The notes under the pieces: generated by a model
Seen by the model: the letters and a program-made list of their open reading frames with translations, nothing else
What the model was told of the DNA's origin: nothing
Databases searched by the model: none
Program-made: the position numbers and the translations under genes
Assembly (NCBI GenBank): GCA_017979445.1
Contig: JADQWC010000290.1
Span: forward strand, 40,470-104,469
From: Akebia trifoliata
Lineage: Eukaryota > Streptophyta > Magnoliopsida > Ranunculales > Lardizabalaceae
Direction: 5' to 3'
DNA: 64,000 nucleotides
Shown: positions 46,301 to 56,500 of the stretch, in pieces
Layout: every line of letters starts with the position of its first letter
How positions within the stretch are numbered: position 1 is the stretch's first letter

Positions 46301-46400
46301 GGCGAGAGCTCGGCTAGAAGTGAAGAGAAGAAAAAGAAAAAAAATGTGCGAATGGAGTTGAAGGAATGAACCAGGTCGCTTTAAATAGCCTTCTTTATCA
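46301..46400 (-). promoter_or_regulatory. RPT2 core promoter and leader
   Basis: On the minus strand CTATTTAAAG (about 46389-46380) gives a TATA-like box about 80 bases before the ATG at 46300. The leader between them is A/C-rich and has no intron that I can see. Confidence 0.45.
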
Positions 46401-46462
46401 AACGTAGGGCTGATAATGGGCCAGGCCTTGATAGTGTTATCACATGGCTTAAACCCAAACAT

Positions 46463-47066
46463 TGTCTAACTTGACTACATCTATTGGGAAAAATCCAAGC
46501 CCATTTTACAAAATAACCTAACAAGTTTTTATCTTGGGAAAGTATCAAAACAATCATGTATGAGGATAGTAACAAAGTTCGGATTCGGTAAGTGTCTGGT
46601 GGGGGAGTCAAATCGGTTAATTCGGAAAAGTTACGTTAATAGATCGATAAAATTTCAGATATTATACAAAATATGTTTTTGGATTTCTTACCAAAATCCA
46701 TCTTTTTCAACCTCTCTATTCTTGATTGAATATAAAAATAAATAAATAAATGTAAAGATGAAGGTTAAAATGTTACAATGTTTCACAAATAAGTGAGGAG
46801 TCCTAGATTAATACGTCAATTTGTTGATTTTATCCAATAACCCCTAATTTGGAGGATTTTTTTTTTTTTAATTCGAATAATTTTTTGACTATATGTATGA
46901 GGTCAAAATTATTGGCCCAACTATGTTTTAAAATATTTATAAGAGTGCCATATGCATTTTTGGTTTTTTTTTTTTTTTTGGTTTTTTAATCAAAGTGGCT
47001 GCTGGTTGTACAGTCACATTTGTGATTTTACTTTTGTGGGTTTTTTGGAACCTCAAACAAAAGATC
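46463..47066. other. Intergenic between RPT2 and the MITE array
   Basis: Upstream flank of RPT2. AT-rich, with T-runs near 46860 and 46965. No gene seen. Confidence 0.55.
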
Positions 47067-47236
47067 GAGTGATGCTTGGGTGACTTCACATGGCATTGCG
47101 TTTGACATTGAGTTGACATCGTGGTATGCATGGAGCCATGATGTTTTACACTCATATCTAAGGGACAAGCATCTATGATTTTGTGCACATATCCACACCA
47201 GCATAGTGTTGAACGTAGTATCCTGCGAAGTCACTT
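47067..47236. mobile_element. MULE-type hairpin MITE, copy 5, right end lost
   Basis: Starts GAGTGATGCTTGGGTGACTTC and has the family centre ACTCATATCTAAGGGACAAG and CATCTATGATT. It ends at GAAGTCACTT, where it meets the (TA)n in front of the double-hairpin MITE array, so the last terminal bases are missing. Confidence 0.65.
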
Positions 47237-47249
47237 TAATATATATATA

Positions 47250-47631
47250 GGGTCGGGTTCCTGCGATACACATTACGACACACATTGCGACAACGTGTTT
47301 GTCTTATATGGGCAAAAATGTTTGGAATGGGCTGATTTTTTGTGAGGATGATCTCTATGATGAGGGGATCATCCTGGCAAAAAATCATCCCATTCCAAAA
47401 CTTGTAACCCCATCAAAATTGATTTACAAAAATTGGACGGTCTATAATTTTTCAACAAAAATTGGACGGTCTAGAAGTTTCATAATGAGTTGATTTTTGG
47501 CAAGGATGATCTCCTCACCACAGAGATCATCCTCAAAAAAAAAATCAGCCCATTCCAAATATTTTTGCCCATATAAGACAAAACACGTTGTCTATATGTG
47601 TGTTGAAATGGTTGTTGTTTGAACCTGACCC
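47250..47631. mobile_element. Double-hairpin MITE array, unit 1
   Basis: A 382-bp unit from GGGTCGGGTTCC to CCTGACCC, with (TA)n on both sides. It is closest to the solitary copy at 3514. Each half holds a palindrome around GAGGATGATCTC. The centre has a short direct repeat of AAAATTGGACGGTCTA. Confidence 0.85.
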
Positions 47632-47652
47632 ATATATATATATATATATATA

Positions 47653-48018
47653 TGGAAATGTTCAGCAACAAACATTTTGACAAACATTTTGGCAAAACAT
47701 TTTTCAAAATATGGGTTAGAGGTTTTGGAATGGGCTGATTTTTGGTGAGGATGATCTCCTCACCATAGAGATCATCCTCACCAAAAATCAGCCCATTCCA
47801 AAACCTCTTACCCATAAAAAATGGCTTACAAAAAATGAACGGTCCACGATTTCCCAACTTGTAAACATGGGGTTAGAAGTTTTGGAATGGGCTGATTTTT
47901 GATGAGGATGATCTCCTCACCATAGAGATCATGCTCATCAAAAATCAGCCCATTCCAAAACCTCTAACCCATGTTTTGAAAAATGTTTTGCCAAAATGTT
48001 TGTTGCTAAAAGGGACCC
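47653..48018. mobile_element. Double-hairpin MITE array, unit 2
   Basis: A different subtype: GGAAATGTTCAGCAACAAAC on the left, GTTTGTTGCTAAAAGGGACCC on the right. Both internal palindromes are nearly perfect: GGAATGGGCTGATTTTTGGT pairs with ACCAAAAATCAGCCCATTCC around a short loop. Confidence 0.85.
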
Positions 48019-48040
48019 ATATATATATATATATATATAT

Positions 48041-48419
48041 GGGAAATGTTCAGCACCCTAAGTTTTACCACACACTTTAACAAATGTTTTTTGTCCTACA
48101 TGGGTTAGAAGTTTTGGAATGAGCTGATTTTTGGTGAGGATGATCTATATGATTAGAAGATCATCCTCCCCAAAAATCAGCCCATTCCGAAATGTTTAGC
48201 CCCATGTTTACACGTTGAAAAATCGTGGACCGTCCATTTTTTGTAAATCAATTTTGATGGGGTTAGAAGTTTCGGAATGAGCTGATTTTTGGTGAGGATG
48301 ATCTCCTCACCATAGAGATCATCCTCACCAAAAATCAACTCATTCCGAAACTTCTAACCCATGTAAGACAAAACGCGTTTGTTATAGTGTGTGGTAAAAC
48401 TAAGGGTGGCGAACGGGAC

Positions 48420-48421
<2 letters not shown>
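48041..48421. mobile_element. Double-hairpin MITE array, unit 3
   Basis: 381 bp, from GGGAAATGTTCAGCACCCTA to GGTGGCGAACGGGACCC, between (TA)n tracts. It is nearly identical to unit 4 and differs at only a handful of positions. Confidence 0.9.
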
Positions 48422-48460
<39 letters not shown>

Positions 48461-48463
<3 letters not shown>

Positions 48464-48841
48464 AAATGTTCAGCACCCTAAGTTTTACCACACACTTTAA
48501 CAAACGTTTTTTGTCCTACATGGGTTAGAAGTTTTGGAATGAGCTGATTTTTGGTGAGGATGATCTCTATGATTAGAAGATCATCCTCCCCAAAAATCAG
48601 CCCATTCCGAAATGTTTAGCCCCATGTTTACACGTTGAAAAATCGTGGACCGTCCATTTTTTGTAAATCAATTTTGATGGGGTTAGAAGTTTTGGAATGA
48701 GCTGATTTTTGGTGAGGATGATCTCCTCACCATAGAGATCATCCTCACCAAAAATCAGCTCATTCCGAAACTTCTAACCCATGTAAGACAAAACGCGTTT
48801 GTTAAAGTGTGTGGTAAAACTAAGGGTGGCGAACGGGACCC
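48461..48841. mobile_element. Double-hairpin MITE array, unit 4
   Basis: 381 bp, near-identical to unit 3 in length and sequence. The ~39-base (TA)n between them is the longest tract in the array. This points to recent duplication of one from the other. Confidence 0.9.
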
Positions 48842-48865
48842 ATATATATATATATATATATATAT

Positions 48866-49247
48866 GGGAAATGTTAAGCACCCTAAGTTTTATCACACAC
48901 TTTAACAAATGTTTTTTGTCTTACATGGGTTAGAAGTTTTGGAATGGGCTGATTTTTGGTGAGGATGATCTCTATGATTAGAAGATCATCCTCCCCAAAA
49001 ATCAGCCAATTTTGAAATGTTTAGCCCCATGTTTACACGTTAAAAAATCGTGGACCGTCCATTTTTTGGAAACCATTTTTGATAGGGTTAGAAGTTTTGG
49101 AATGAGCTGATTTTTGGTGAGGATGATCTCCTCACCATAGAGATCATCCTCACAAAAAATCAGCCCATTCCAAAACTTCTAACCCATGTAAGACAAAAAC
49201 ACGTTTGTTAAACTGTGTGGTAAAGCTTAGGGTGCTGAACGGGACCC
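48866..49247. mobile_element. Double-hairpin MITE array, unit 5
   Basis: 382 bp, same subtype as units 3 and 4 but more diverged (GGGAAATGTTAAGCACCCTA; GGTGCTGAACGGGACCC). Confidence 0.9.
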
Positions 49248-49264
49248 TATATATATATATATAT

Positions 49265-49631
49265 GTGGAGTGGTTCAATAGCTCTAAAGTTTGTCAAACA
49301 TTTTTCAAAACATGGGTTAGAAGCTTTGGAATGAGCTGATTTTTTGTGAGGATGATCTCTACACCGTAGAGATCATCCTCACAAAAAATCAGCTCATTTT
49401 AAAATTTCTAACCCTAATTGACAAATTGAAGAATCGTGGACCATTCAATTTTTGTAAATCACTTTTGATGGGGTTAGAAGTTTTGGAATATGCTGATTTT
49501 TGGTGATGATGATCTCCTCATTATAGAGATCATCCTCACAAAAAATCAACTCATTCCAAAGCTTCTAACCTATGTTTTGAAAAATATTTGGCACAATGTT
49601 TGGCAAACTTTAGGGCTGCTGAACCGCTCCC
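49265..49631. mobile_element. Double-hairpin MITE array, unit 6
   Basis: A distant subtype starting GTGGAGTGGTTCAATAGC and ending GGGCTGCTGAACCGCTCC. It has both hairpins, but (TA)n only on the left; the right flank is ordinary sequence. Confidence 0.8.
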
Positions 49632-50217
49632 ATGTTTTTAAGTGTTATACTTTAAAAAAAAACACATATCATACTTTAAAACAATGAAAAAAAAAACACA
49701 CACACACACACATACAACCATATTTATTAGTTAGAGTATTTTCAAAGGTGAAAATAAGGGTATACAGGTAAATTTAATTAAATGAGTATCATTTTTGGAA
49801 GGAAAAAAATAGTTATGTTGGGTGGATTTTAAAAATAAAATGCTATTGAATTAAGTTATTAGAGCAAAATTACTTAAAGAACCTTAGTGGAGAGATTTCC
49901 TTCCAAGTAGTCCCTAAGTTATGAGTGGTAACTTGATATTCCATTTATTAAACTTTTAATTTCTTAATGGTCCCTCATTATTGGCGAGCTCACCACTTTT
50001 TATTTATTGTTAGGGTCAACATTTTTTTTATTGAACTCAATATTTTTATCGTTGTACTCACCACTTTTTATCATCAAGTTCGCCATTAGAAAACCCAACC
50101 CGTCTTTGTTTTTTTTTTTCCCGGCTAAAATACGTGGAAAATTGAATGATTTCAAACAGAAATAACCATCCTAAATTGATTTTCACCCTAAAACGAAGAG
50201 CAAAAATTGGAAAAATC
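49632..50217. other. Intergenic, no gene seen
   Basis: AT-rich, with a (CA)n run near 49695-49711. No coding signal. Confidence 0.55.
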
Positions 50218-50220
50218 CTA

Positions 50221-51278
50221 GGCCCTGTGTGGATTGACTTTTCGAAGTACTTCTGACTTTTGCGGGGAGTCAGAAGCACCTTAAAGGTGTTTGGATAAAT
50301 AACTCCCAAAAAAAACTACTTTATTGTCAAGTCATTTTAGTGCTTTTTCATGGAGTACCGATGGTGCTGCTTCTCTAAATTACTCTTGTGCGGAGTCACA
50401 AAACATTGTCAAAATGAAGAGATCGGAACAAGTATGCCTCTCATAAATTTTGAAAATTACAAATCTACCCTAAAAAAGGAAATTAGAATAATATTATATT
50501 ACTATCCATTTATATGGTGGTAGTCTTTTGGTGTAAAATTTGGGACAATTATACCCTTCATAAATTTTGAAAATTACAAGCATACCCTCAAAAATGCAAT
50601 TGCAGTAATACTATATTATTATCCATTGATGTAGTGGTAGCTTTTTGGTGTAGCATTTGAGACAAGTATGCCCCTCATAAATTTTGAAAATTGCAAGCAT
50701 ACCCTCAAAAATGTAATTAAATAATATTTTATTATTATCCATTGATATGATGGTAGCCTTTTAGTGTAGCATTTGAATTTGGATTTCTACCTCTTCCAAT
50801 TGCTCACTCAATGATTTATCCATGAGCATTCCAACCATGGTTGAAATTTTCTTATTACAAGATTGATGTGAATAATTACACACAAATTTACTATCTATTG
50901 ATGTGGTGAAAGCTTCTTCATATTTTTAGTGCTTATATATATTTGCTCACAATATCTTCTATTTGTTTATAATTGTTGGGTGTTTATATTAGTTTTTATG
51001 AATAAAAACAATAACTTTTATTTATTTTGAAGAATAATTTGTTGAGTTATAATGTTAAAAACAGTAACTGATACTTATAAAGGCATTTTGATCATTTTAA
51101 CATAATCCAAAATAGTTTCCAAACACCAAACTCTATCAAAAGTACTTCTGACAGTACTTTTCAGAATCTGCATCCAAACACACAACAGTTATCCACCTAC
51201 TCCAGACAGTACTTTAAAAAGTACTTATAAAAGTACTTATGTTCTAAGTACTTCTGGCTCTTATATCCACACGCGCCT
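50221..51278. mobile_element. Non-autonomous Harbinger derivative
   Basis: 1,058 bp with ends GGCCCTGTGTGGAT and ATCCACACGCGCCT, and a 3-bp duplication CTA on both sides (50218-50220, 51279-51281). The final ~250 bases match the right end of the 37389-40599 element closely, including GAGTTATAATGTTAAAAACA and the AGTACTT motifs. There is no transposase. The middle holds three ~117-base tandem copies at about 50429-50775. The element at 37389, or a relative, is the likely source of its transposition functions. Confidence 0.85.
50429..50775 (+). repeat. Three tandem ~117-bp units in the Harbinger derivative
   Basis: Each unit has CATAAATTTTGAAAATTACA, then CTACCCT/CATACCCTCAAAAATG and TATTATCCATTGAT with GGTGTAGCATTTG. 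Units begin near 50429, 50546 and 50662. Confidence 0.8.
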
Positions 51279-51281
51279 CTA

Positions 51282-53128
51282 GCTTTTTTCATACATCTTG
51301 AAAAATCTTGAACGTGACTTTTTCCTCATTAAATTCTTTCTGGCAGAATGGAATATCTGTAACTCAAATGGAATGTTGAAAGTCTAATTTTTTAGATGAA
51401 AATTATGATATTGAACAGTTAGGACATTCAATCATGAGAAATGTGGTGAATGGGGGTTAAAGGACTAATTAAAAAAGAAGGTTTTACTAAAATGACTGTT
51501 AAGAGAAACCCTAAAACTTGGGGACTAGTTAGAAAGAAATCCCTCCCGTCAAGGTCTTTTAAGTATTTTTTCCAATTATTAATGTCACCTACCTATTATT
51601 GGTAAAAAAAAAATATGAACACCATAATGGGTGTCTATCCTTTTTGATAAATGTTTTAATAACCTAATGGTGAAAAACCAAAAAAAAACAAAAAAAAAAG
51701 ATGTAACTAGATTATAAACACAAATCCCAATATAATTAAATAAGGGATCAACTAGTTGCACACCACTAATAGTTGATTGCACACCAACCTTAAAGAAATT
51801 GTTTATTTATTTTATTATCTCTATTTTAACCTAGTGCTTGCACTCCAATTTATAACATCTTAGAATTTATCCTTTATTTTAACTTGTAGCTTTGTATTCT
51901 ATGCTCATAGTCTACATAGTTTGTGTTTTGTGATTGATTTTGCTCAGGTTCTCTTTGACTCCAACTTAATTAAATTACTGATTTTTTAATCTCTGTTAGC
52001 AATTGTATTTCAAGGGAATGTAACTTTGTAAACATAGTTCCGAAAATAATAAAAATATTTATTGTAAAAATTATTGAACCAACAATAATTTATGTGGACG
52101 TAGTTGAGGAAGAACAAAGAGAAAAAGGATTGCATCATTTTTTTAAAATTAATTCTAGAGTGCGAACATCAAAATGAAGTGCAAAAGATAAATTTTAAGT
52201 AAGTGATGGAGTGCAATTGATAACAGATAGCGTGCAACTAGCTAGTCCCTTAAATAACCATATGGATGCTTTTCACTTTGAAAATTATCGTAACCTAACC
52301 AACATAACCATATAACATGGAATAGAAAAGGAACCATTATGTTGAAAGGAATATTAGATATGCTCAAAATTCCACATATGCTTTAAAGATGCCAAACCCC
52401 ATTAAGGAAGAATTCCAAAAGTCATCAAAACCTAGCCACTTGTAGTGAAGTGGGAATCTCAATTTTGCCCACTACTTGCTTCATCTAAATCTATATCTAG
52501 AAAAGTACAAAGATATATAATTCTCGTCTCGAGACACTTAAATCAAGAAAAAAATATTTTATCTATTTATAACTGGATATCCAGTGGTCAAGGGACTGGG
52601 CTTACATTAGTCCAGAGCATGTGTTACGCCCGCACATCACACGCACCAGGTAAGTAAGGGTGTGTCCTCGTGTCAATTGCATATCTGTTAGAAATTGTCA
52701 TTGAGCCAACTCCTCCGAGTTTAGAAAAATTGTTCAAAATAATCTTATTTTTTTAAAATATTAAAATGGATAAATTGCATGAGGAAGGGAAGGGTCGTTC
52801 AAGGTAATATGATTAGTTGCAATAGTCTTGATATAACCTTTAGATTAATATTTTCACTTATGATATGATTTTAAAATATATGAAGCATATCCATCGCATA
52901 ATATAATGGTGGGGTAATATTAAAGCCTTTAATTAACAATGATTATTATTAGTACATGGGACCTAAAGCGTCAAACAAGAGGCCCCACCCAAATCGAACC
53001 GACGGAGTCTCTGAACCTAATACGAAATCGAACCAATGTGGACCCCATCCGGTTCAAGAATGACGTCATTTGTAGTGTAAAAAGCGAATCGAGATAATTG
53101 ATACTTTCATGCTTCAACCACGTTCTGC
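51282..53128. other. Intergenic, upstream of the RAF-like kinase gene
   Basis: AT-rich apart from the last ~200 bases, which rise in GC toward the promoter. Contains a reversed SINE-like fragment (52575-52722). No gene seen. Confidence 0.55.
52575..52722 (-). mobile_element. SINE-like fragment
   Basis: On the minus strand: GGAGTTGGCTCAATGACAAT, then ACACCCTTACTTACC and GTGATGTGCGGGCGTAACAC. It matches the 29300 SINE candidate but lacks about 60 bases that would hold box B, and it has no A-tail. Confidence 0.45.
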
Positions 53129-53134
53129 CACGTG
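53129..53134 (+). promoter_or_regulatory. G-box in RAF-like kinase promoter
   Basis: CACGTG within GCCACGTGGA, about 270 bases before the uORF start. G-box/ABRE-type sites are bound by bZIP and bHLH factors in light or ABA responses. Function here is inferred from the motif only. Confidence 0.4.
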
Positions 53135-53397
53135 GAACCCGACCTGGCAGCTTAACAGCGCATTTTGCAATCCCGCGAGACGGGACGATGGCTCTCTCAT
53201 CCTTCCCCCACTCGTCATCCCTACCGATTTAATTTCTCTTATTTCTCTATCTCTCTGATCTTCGTCAATCATCAAAATCCGAAATCTGATTTTTCAAGTT
53301 TTTAAATAACTCTGTTTCGGTTTACCGATTCGGGCGTCTACGTATCTGTGTCTAAGATTGATTTTTTTCGGATCCGATATATATTAGGGTTTCGGTA

Positions 53398-53523
53398 ATG
53401 GCTGATGTTGGGGACGAAGAAGGTAAGTTTACCTTCTCTCCTTTTAATCTTGAAGAAATGTTTTTGATTTTGGTTTTGGTTTTGGTTTTAGGATTGCTGT
53501 ACTTCGTAGACCATCAATTCTGA
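53398..53523 (+). promoter_or_regulatory. uORF in RAF-like kinase leader, spanning a 69-nt intron
   Basis: ATG at 53398 opens an ORF that crosses a likely leader intron (53423-53491, AAG|GTAAGT ... TTTTAG|GATTGC). Spliced, it encodes 18 residues, MADVGDEEGLLYFVDHQF, ending TGA 53521-53523. The intron is 69 bases (divisible by three) and has no in-frame stop, so the unspliced form reads through in the same frame (41 residues). The main ATG follows 9 bases after the stop. Confidence 0.5.
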
Positions 53524-53532
53524 ATACAACTC

Positions 53533-56500
53533 ATGTGTAATCAAGGAATCGAACGGTTGCAACAATCTTCCTCGCAATCAGAAACCCTAATCTTCATTGA
53601 TCAGCAGAACCACGAAATGGACTCCCCAACTTTACCTTCTGAAGAAACTCCACGTGTCAAGTTTCTGTGCAGCTTTGGGGGAAGCATCATGCCTCGACCA
53701 CAAGACGGTAAGCTTCGATATGTTGGAGGAGAGACTCGAATTGTGAGTCTTCCTCGAGATATCAATTACGAAGAGTTGATGGTGAGGATGCGAGAGCTAT
53801 TTGAAGGGGCAGCGATATTGAAGTACCAACAACCTGATGAGGATCTCGATGCATTAGTATCTGTTGTGAACGACGATGATGTTACCAATATGATGGAGGA
53901 GTACGATAAGGTTGGGTCTGGTGACGGTTTCACTCGACTCCGTATGTTTCTATTCGGATACCCAGATCAAGAATCTTCATCGTCACTGTTCGATTCGGAT
54001 GAGAAGGATACTGAAAGGAGGTATGTTGATGCTTTAAACTGCTTGAACGATGGTTCTGAATTTAGAAAACAACAATCTCCTGATTCCCCGGTGATGGGTT
54101 CGGGTTCGATCGTAGAACCATCAGTGAACATTGAACTTGGACTCCATAATCAGAGGAATTGTGAGGCGGCGATGCCGCCATTGCCACAGCAACAGCAACA
54201 AACCCATACACAAAGGTATAACGAAATGGAGGCTCCGTGGAGTCCCGCTTATTATTCGCCAAGGCATCATGTGCACCATGATCCGCGAGAGTTTCCGTCG
54301 TCACCCTCTGCCCAATACCGTGTGGCATTTGGAGAATTATCAGATAGAATACCCGAGAATTATCCGCCCCAATATGATCATCAGCCACAATTTGTCGATA
54401 ATGTGGTTTGGCTTCCACCAGGAGCTCTACCAAGTGACAAGGCTGGTTTTCCGGGTAATCTTGGACATGGTCAGAGTGTTTTTGAAGGGAATGGTATATG
54501 TGGGAATTGTCGGATGAGTTATCAAAGAAACCAAACTTCGTCGGAGGCTTCTTGCTATCCTGATTCACGATGGAAACAGGGAGGTCAACCACATTTGGAG
54601 CCACCAAATGTGGGCAATAATGAATTACATCAGTTTGTTAATCCGTGTGCCGAGTGCACTCCTAATAAAGGGATGGCCTATGTTTTGAATCCGGATGCAA
54701 ATTTGGAGCAGGGAGTTTACTCCAAAGAGCAAAATGACTCCCAATCTTTCTATTCTGAAGCTCACAATCAAGAGAGAAAGTGGGCTCTATATCACCAATC
54801 GAACCATCGTGTTGAGGAACCAAGAACACATATGTCTGGAGCTGTAAGGATGAATGAACACTTTGTGGTTGAAGGGTTCCATGACCAAGCTGTGGGGGCT
54901 GCACCTCACATGCACGTCCCTGCACTTGAAGACCGTGGAGTCCGTTATGGAAATTTTCCTGGAACTTATGGAACAGATAATCCTTATCATGTATCACATG
55001 GACCCACACCCGCACCCACACCCGCACCTGCTTTGTGGATAAAGGTACAGAATCCTCTGCATGCCACTCCATCTTATGAAGCATTAAATTTGCTTCCTCA
55101 AGCTAATGGTTCTGTTAACTCGGGATTCGTACGGGGTATGCAGGAGGGTAGTCCTAGTCTTCATATTGGGCTGGATAATCCAAACCCTTGGGCAGGGCCC
55201 TCACAGAAAGTATTTGGCTATAATGGGTCTGCTACTCCAGAATGTTTCCATGGCTGTGCTCCAAAGTTGAACTCAAGCATTCTCGGTCAAGAAAACCCTC
55301 ACCCATGTGTTCCAATTTCTGTTCAATCCCCGCCTGACATGCTAGACTTTGCCACTCCTATGGAACCTGTGGGCCACGTAGTTGTTGCCTCCACTACTTC
55401 TGGTTACAACCGAGGGCCCACAGATGGTAACTATGCAACTGGAGCATTGATAATGGAGGAAAAAAGTATGCTTGGAGATGGGTATGAAGCAATGTACGTA
55501 GCAAAGGTAGAACAGCCTGATATGCCGACTGAGGGGGTGGATAAGAGAATCAAGGAGACTGATTTTGATTCAAATGGGTTAAAGCCTAATGAAGAGGGTG
55601 GTGACACTGTGAAACTTGGTGGAGCGGATATCCATGCCTCATTTGAACATGAGGGACTCTCCATAAGGCGTTTGAGTTTCTTACCTGAGTTGATTGCTTC
55701 TGTAAAGAAGGCAGCATTAGAAGATGCTGAGGAGATGAAAGCTGAAGTGCAAGGCAATGTTGGTGGTGATGTTGATACAACATCAAAAGACACAGCTATC
55801 AAGGATCTAGAATCTGGGGTGAGAGTTTTGGCTTACCTGATTTCTTCTTTTCTCAGTTTGAGATGCACCCCTTATCATACTTTAGTCGTTTACTGTGACT
55901 TCATCTTTGCTTCTTAGAATGCCCATACTGATGTGGAGGTTGACTCTGACACTGACCATCCAAACAAGATTGAGCCAACAAAGGCTGAGGCTGAAGCTTT
56001 GGCTAAAGGATTACAGGTATATACCTATTATCATCTCATCATGATTATTATTTTCTGGTATGCGCCACTATTCATGTACACCCATCAATTCAATATGTAT
56101 GTTTATTTTTTGTGTAGACTGTAAAAAATGATGATTTGGAGGAGATTCGAGAATTGGGTACTGGTACATATGGGGCTGTTTATCATGGGAAATGGAAGGG
56201 TTCTGATGTAGCGATAAAAAGAATAAAAGCAAGTTGCTTTGCAGGGAAACCTAGTGAAAGGGAACGTTTGGTAGGTTTCCATATCCTTCCTACTATTGGT
56301 TCCTTTATCAATTGCTTTTGTTTCAAGTTTCAACCGTATCATGAACGTCTTGTGGATCCTTAGTGTATCACGTAATGCTTTTTTTGAGATGAAATGTCCT
56401 ATGTAATATACTTTTTGTTTCACTTGTGTGTATTGAAAAGATACCCTTAAAAATTTGCTTATGGTAACTAACAGTGCTAGCAGTCTAGCTCAGTACTGAA

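Noticed and set aside
47480..47857. 125-codon minus-strand frame
   Set aside because: Runs across two MITE units and the (TA)n between them; not a gene.
54062..55802. Several minus-strand frames of 66-181 codons opposite the kinase gene's first exon
   Set aside because: Shadows of the strong plus-strand coding exon; no independent support.
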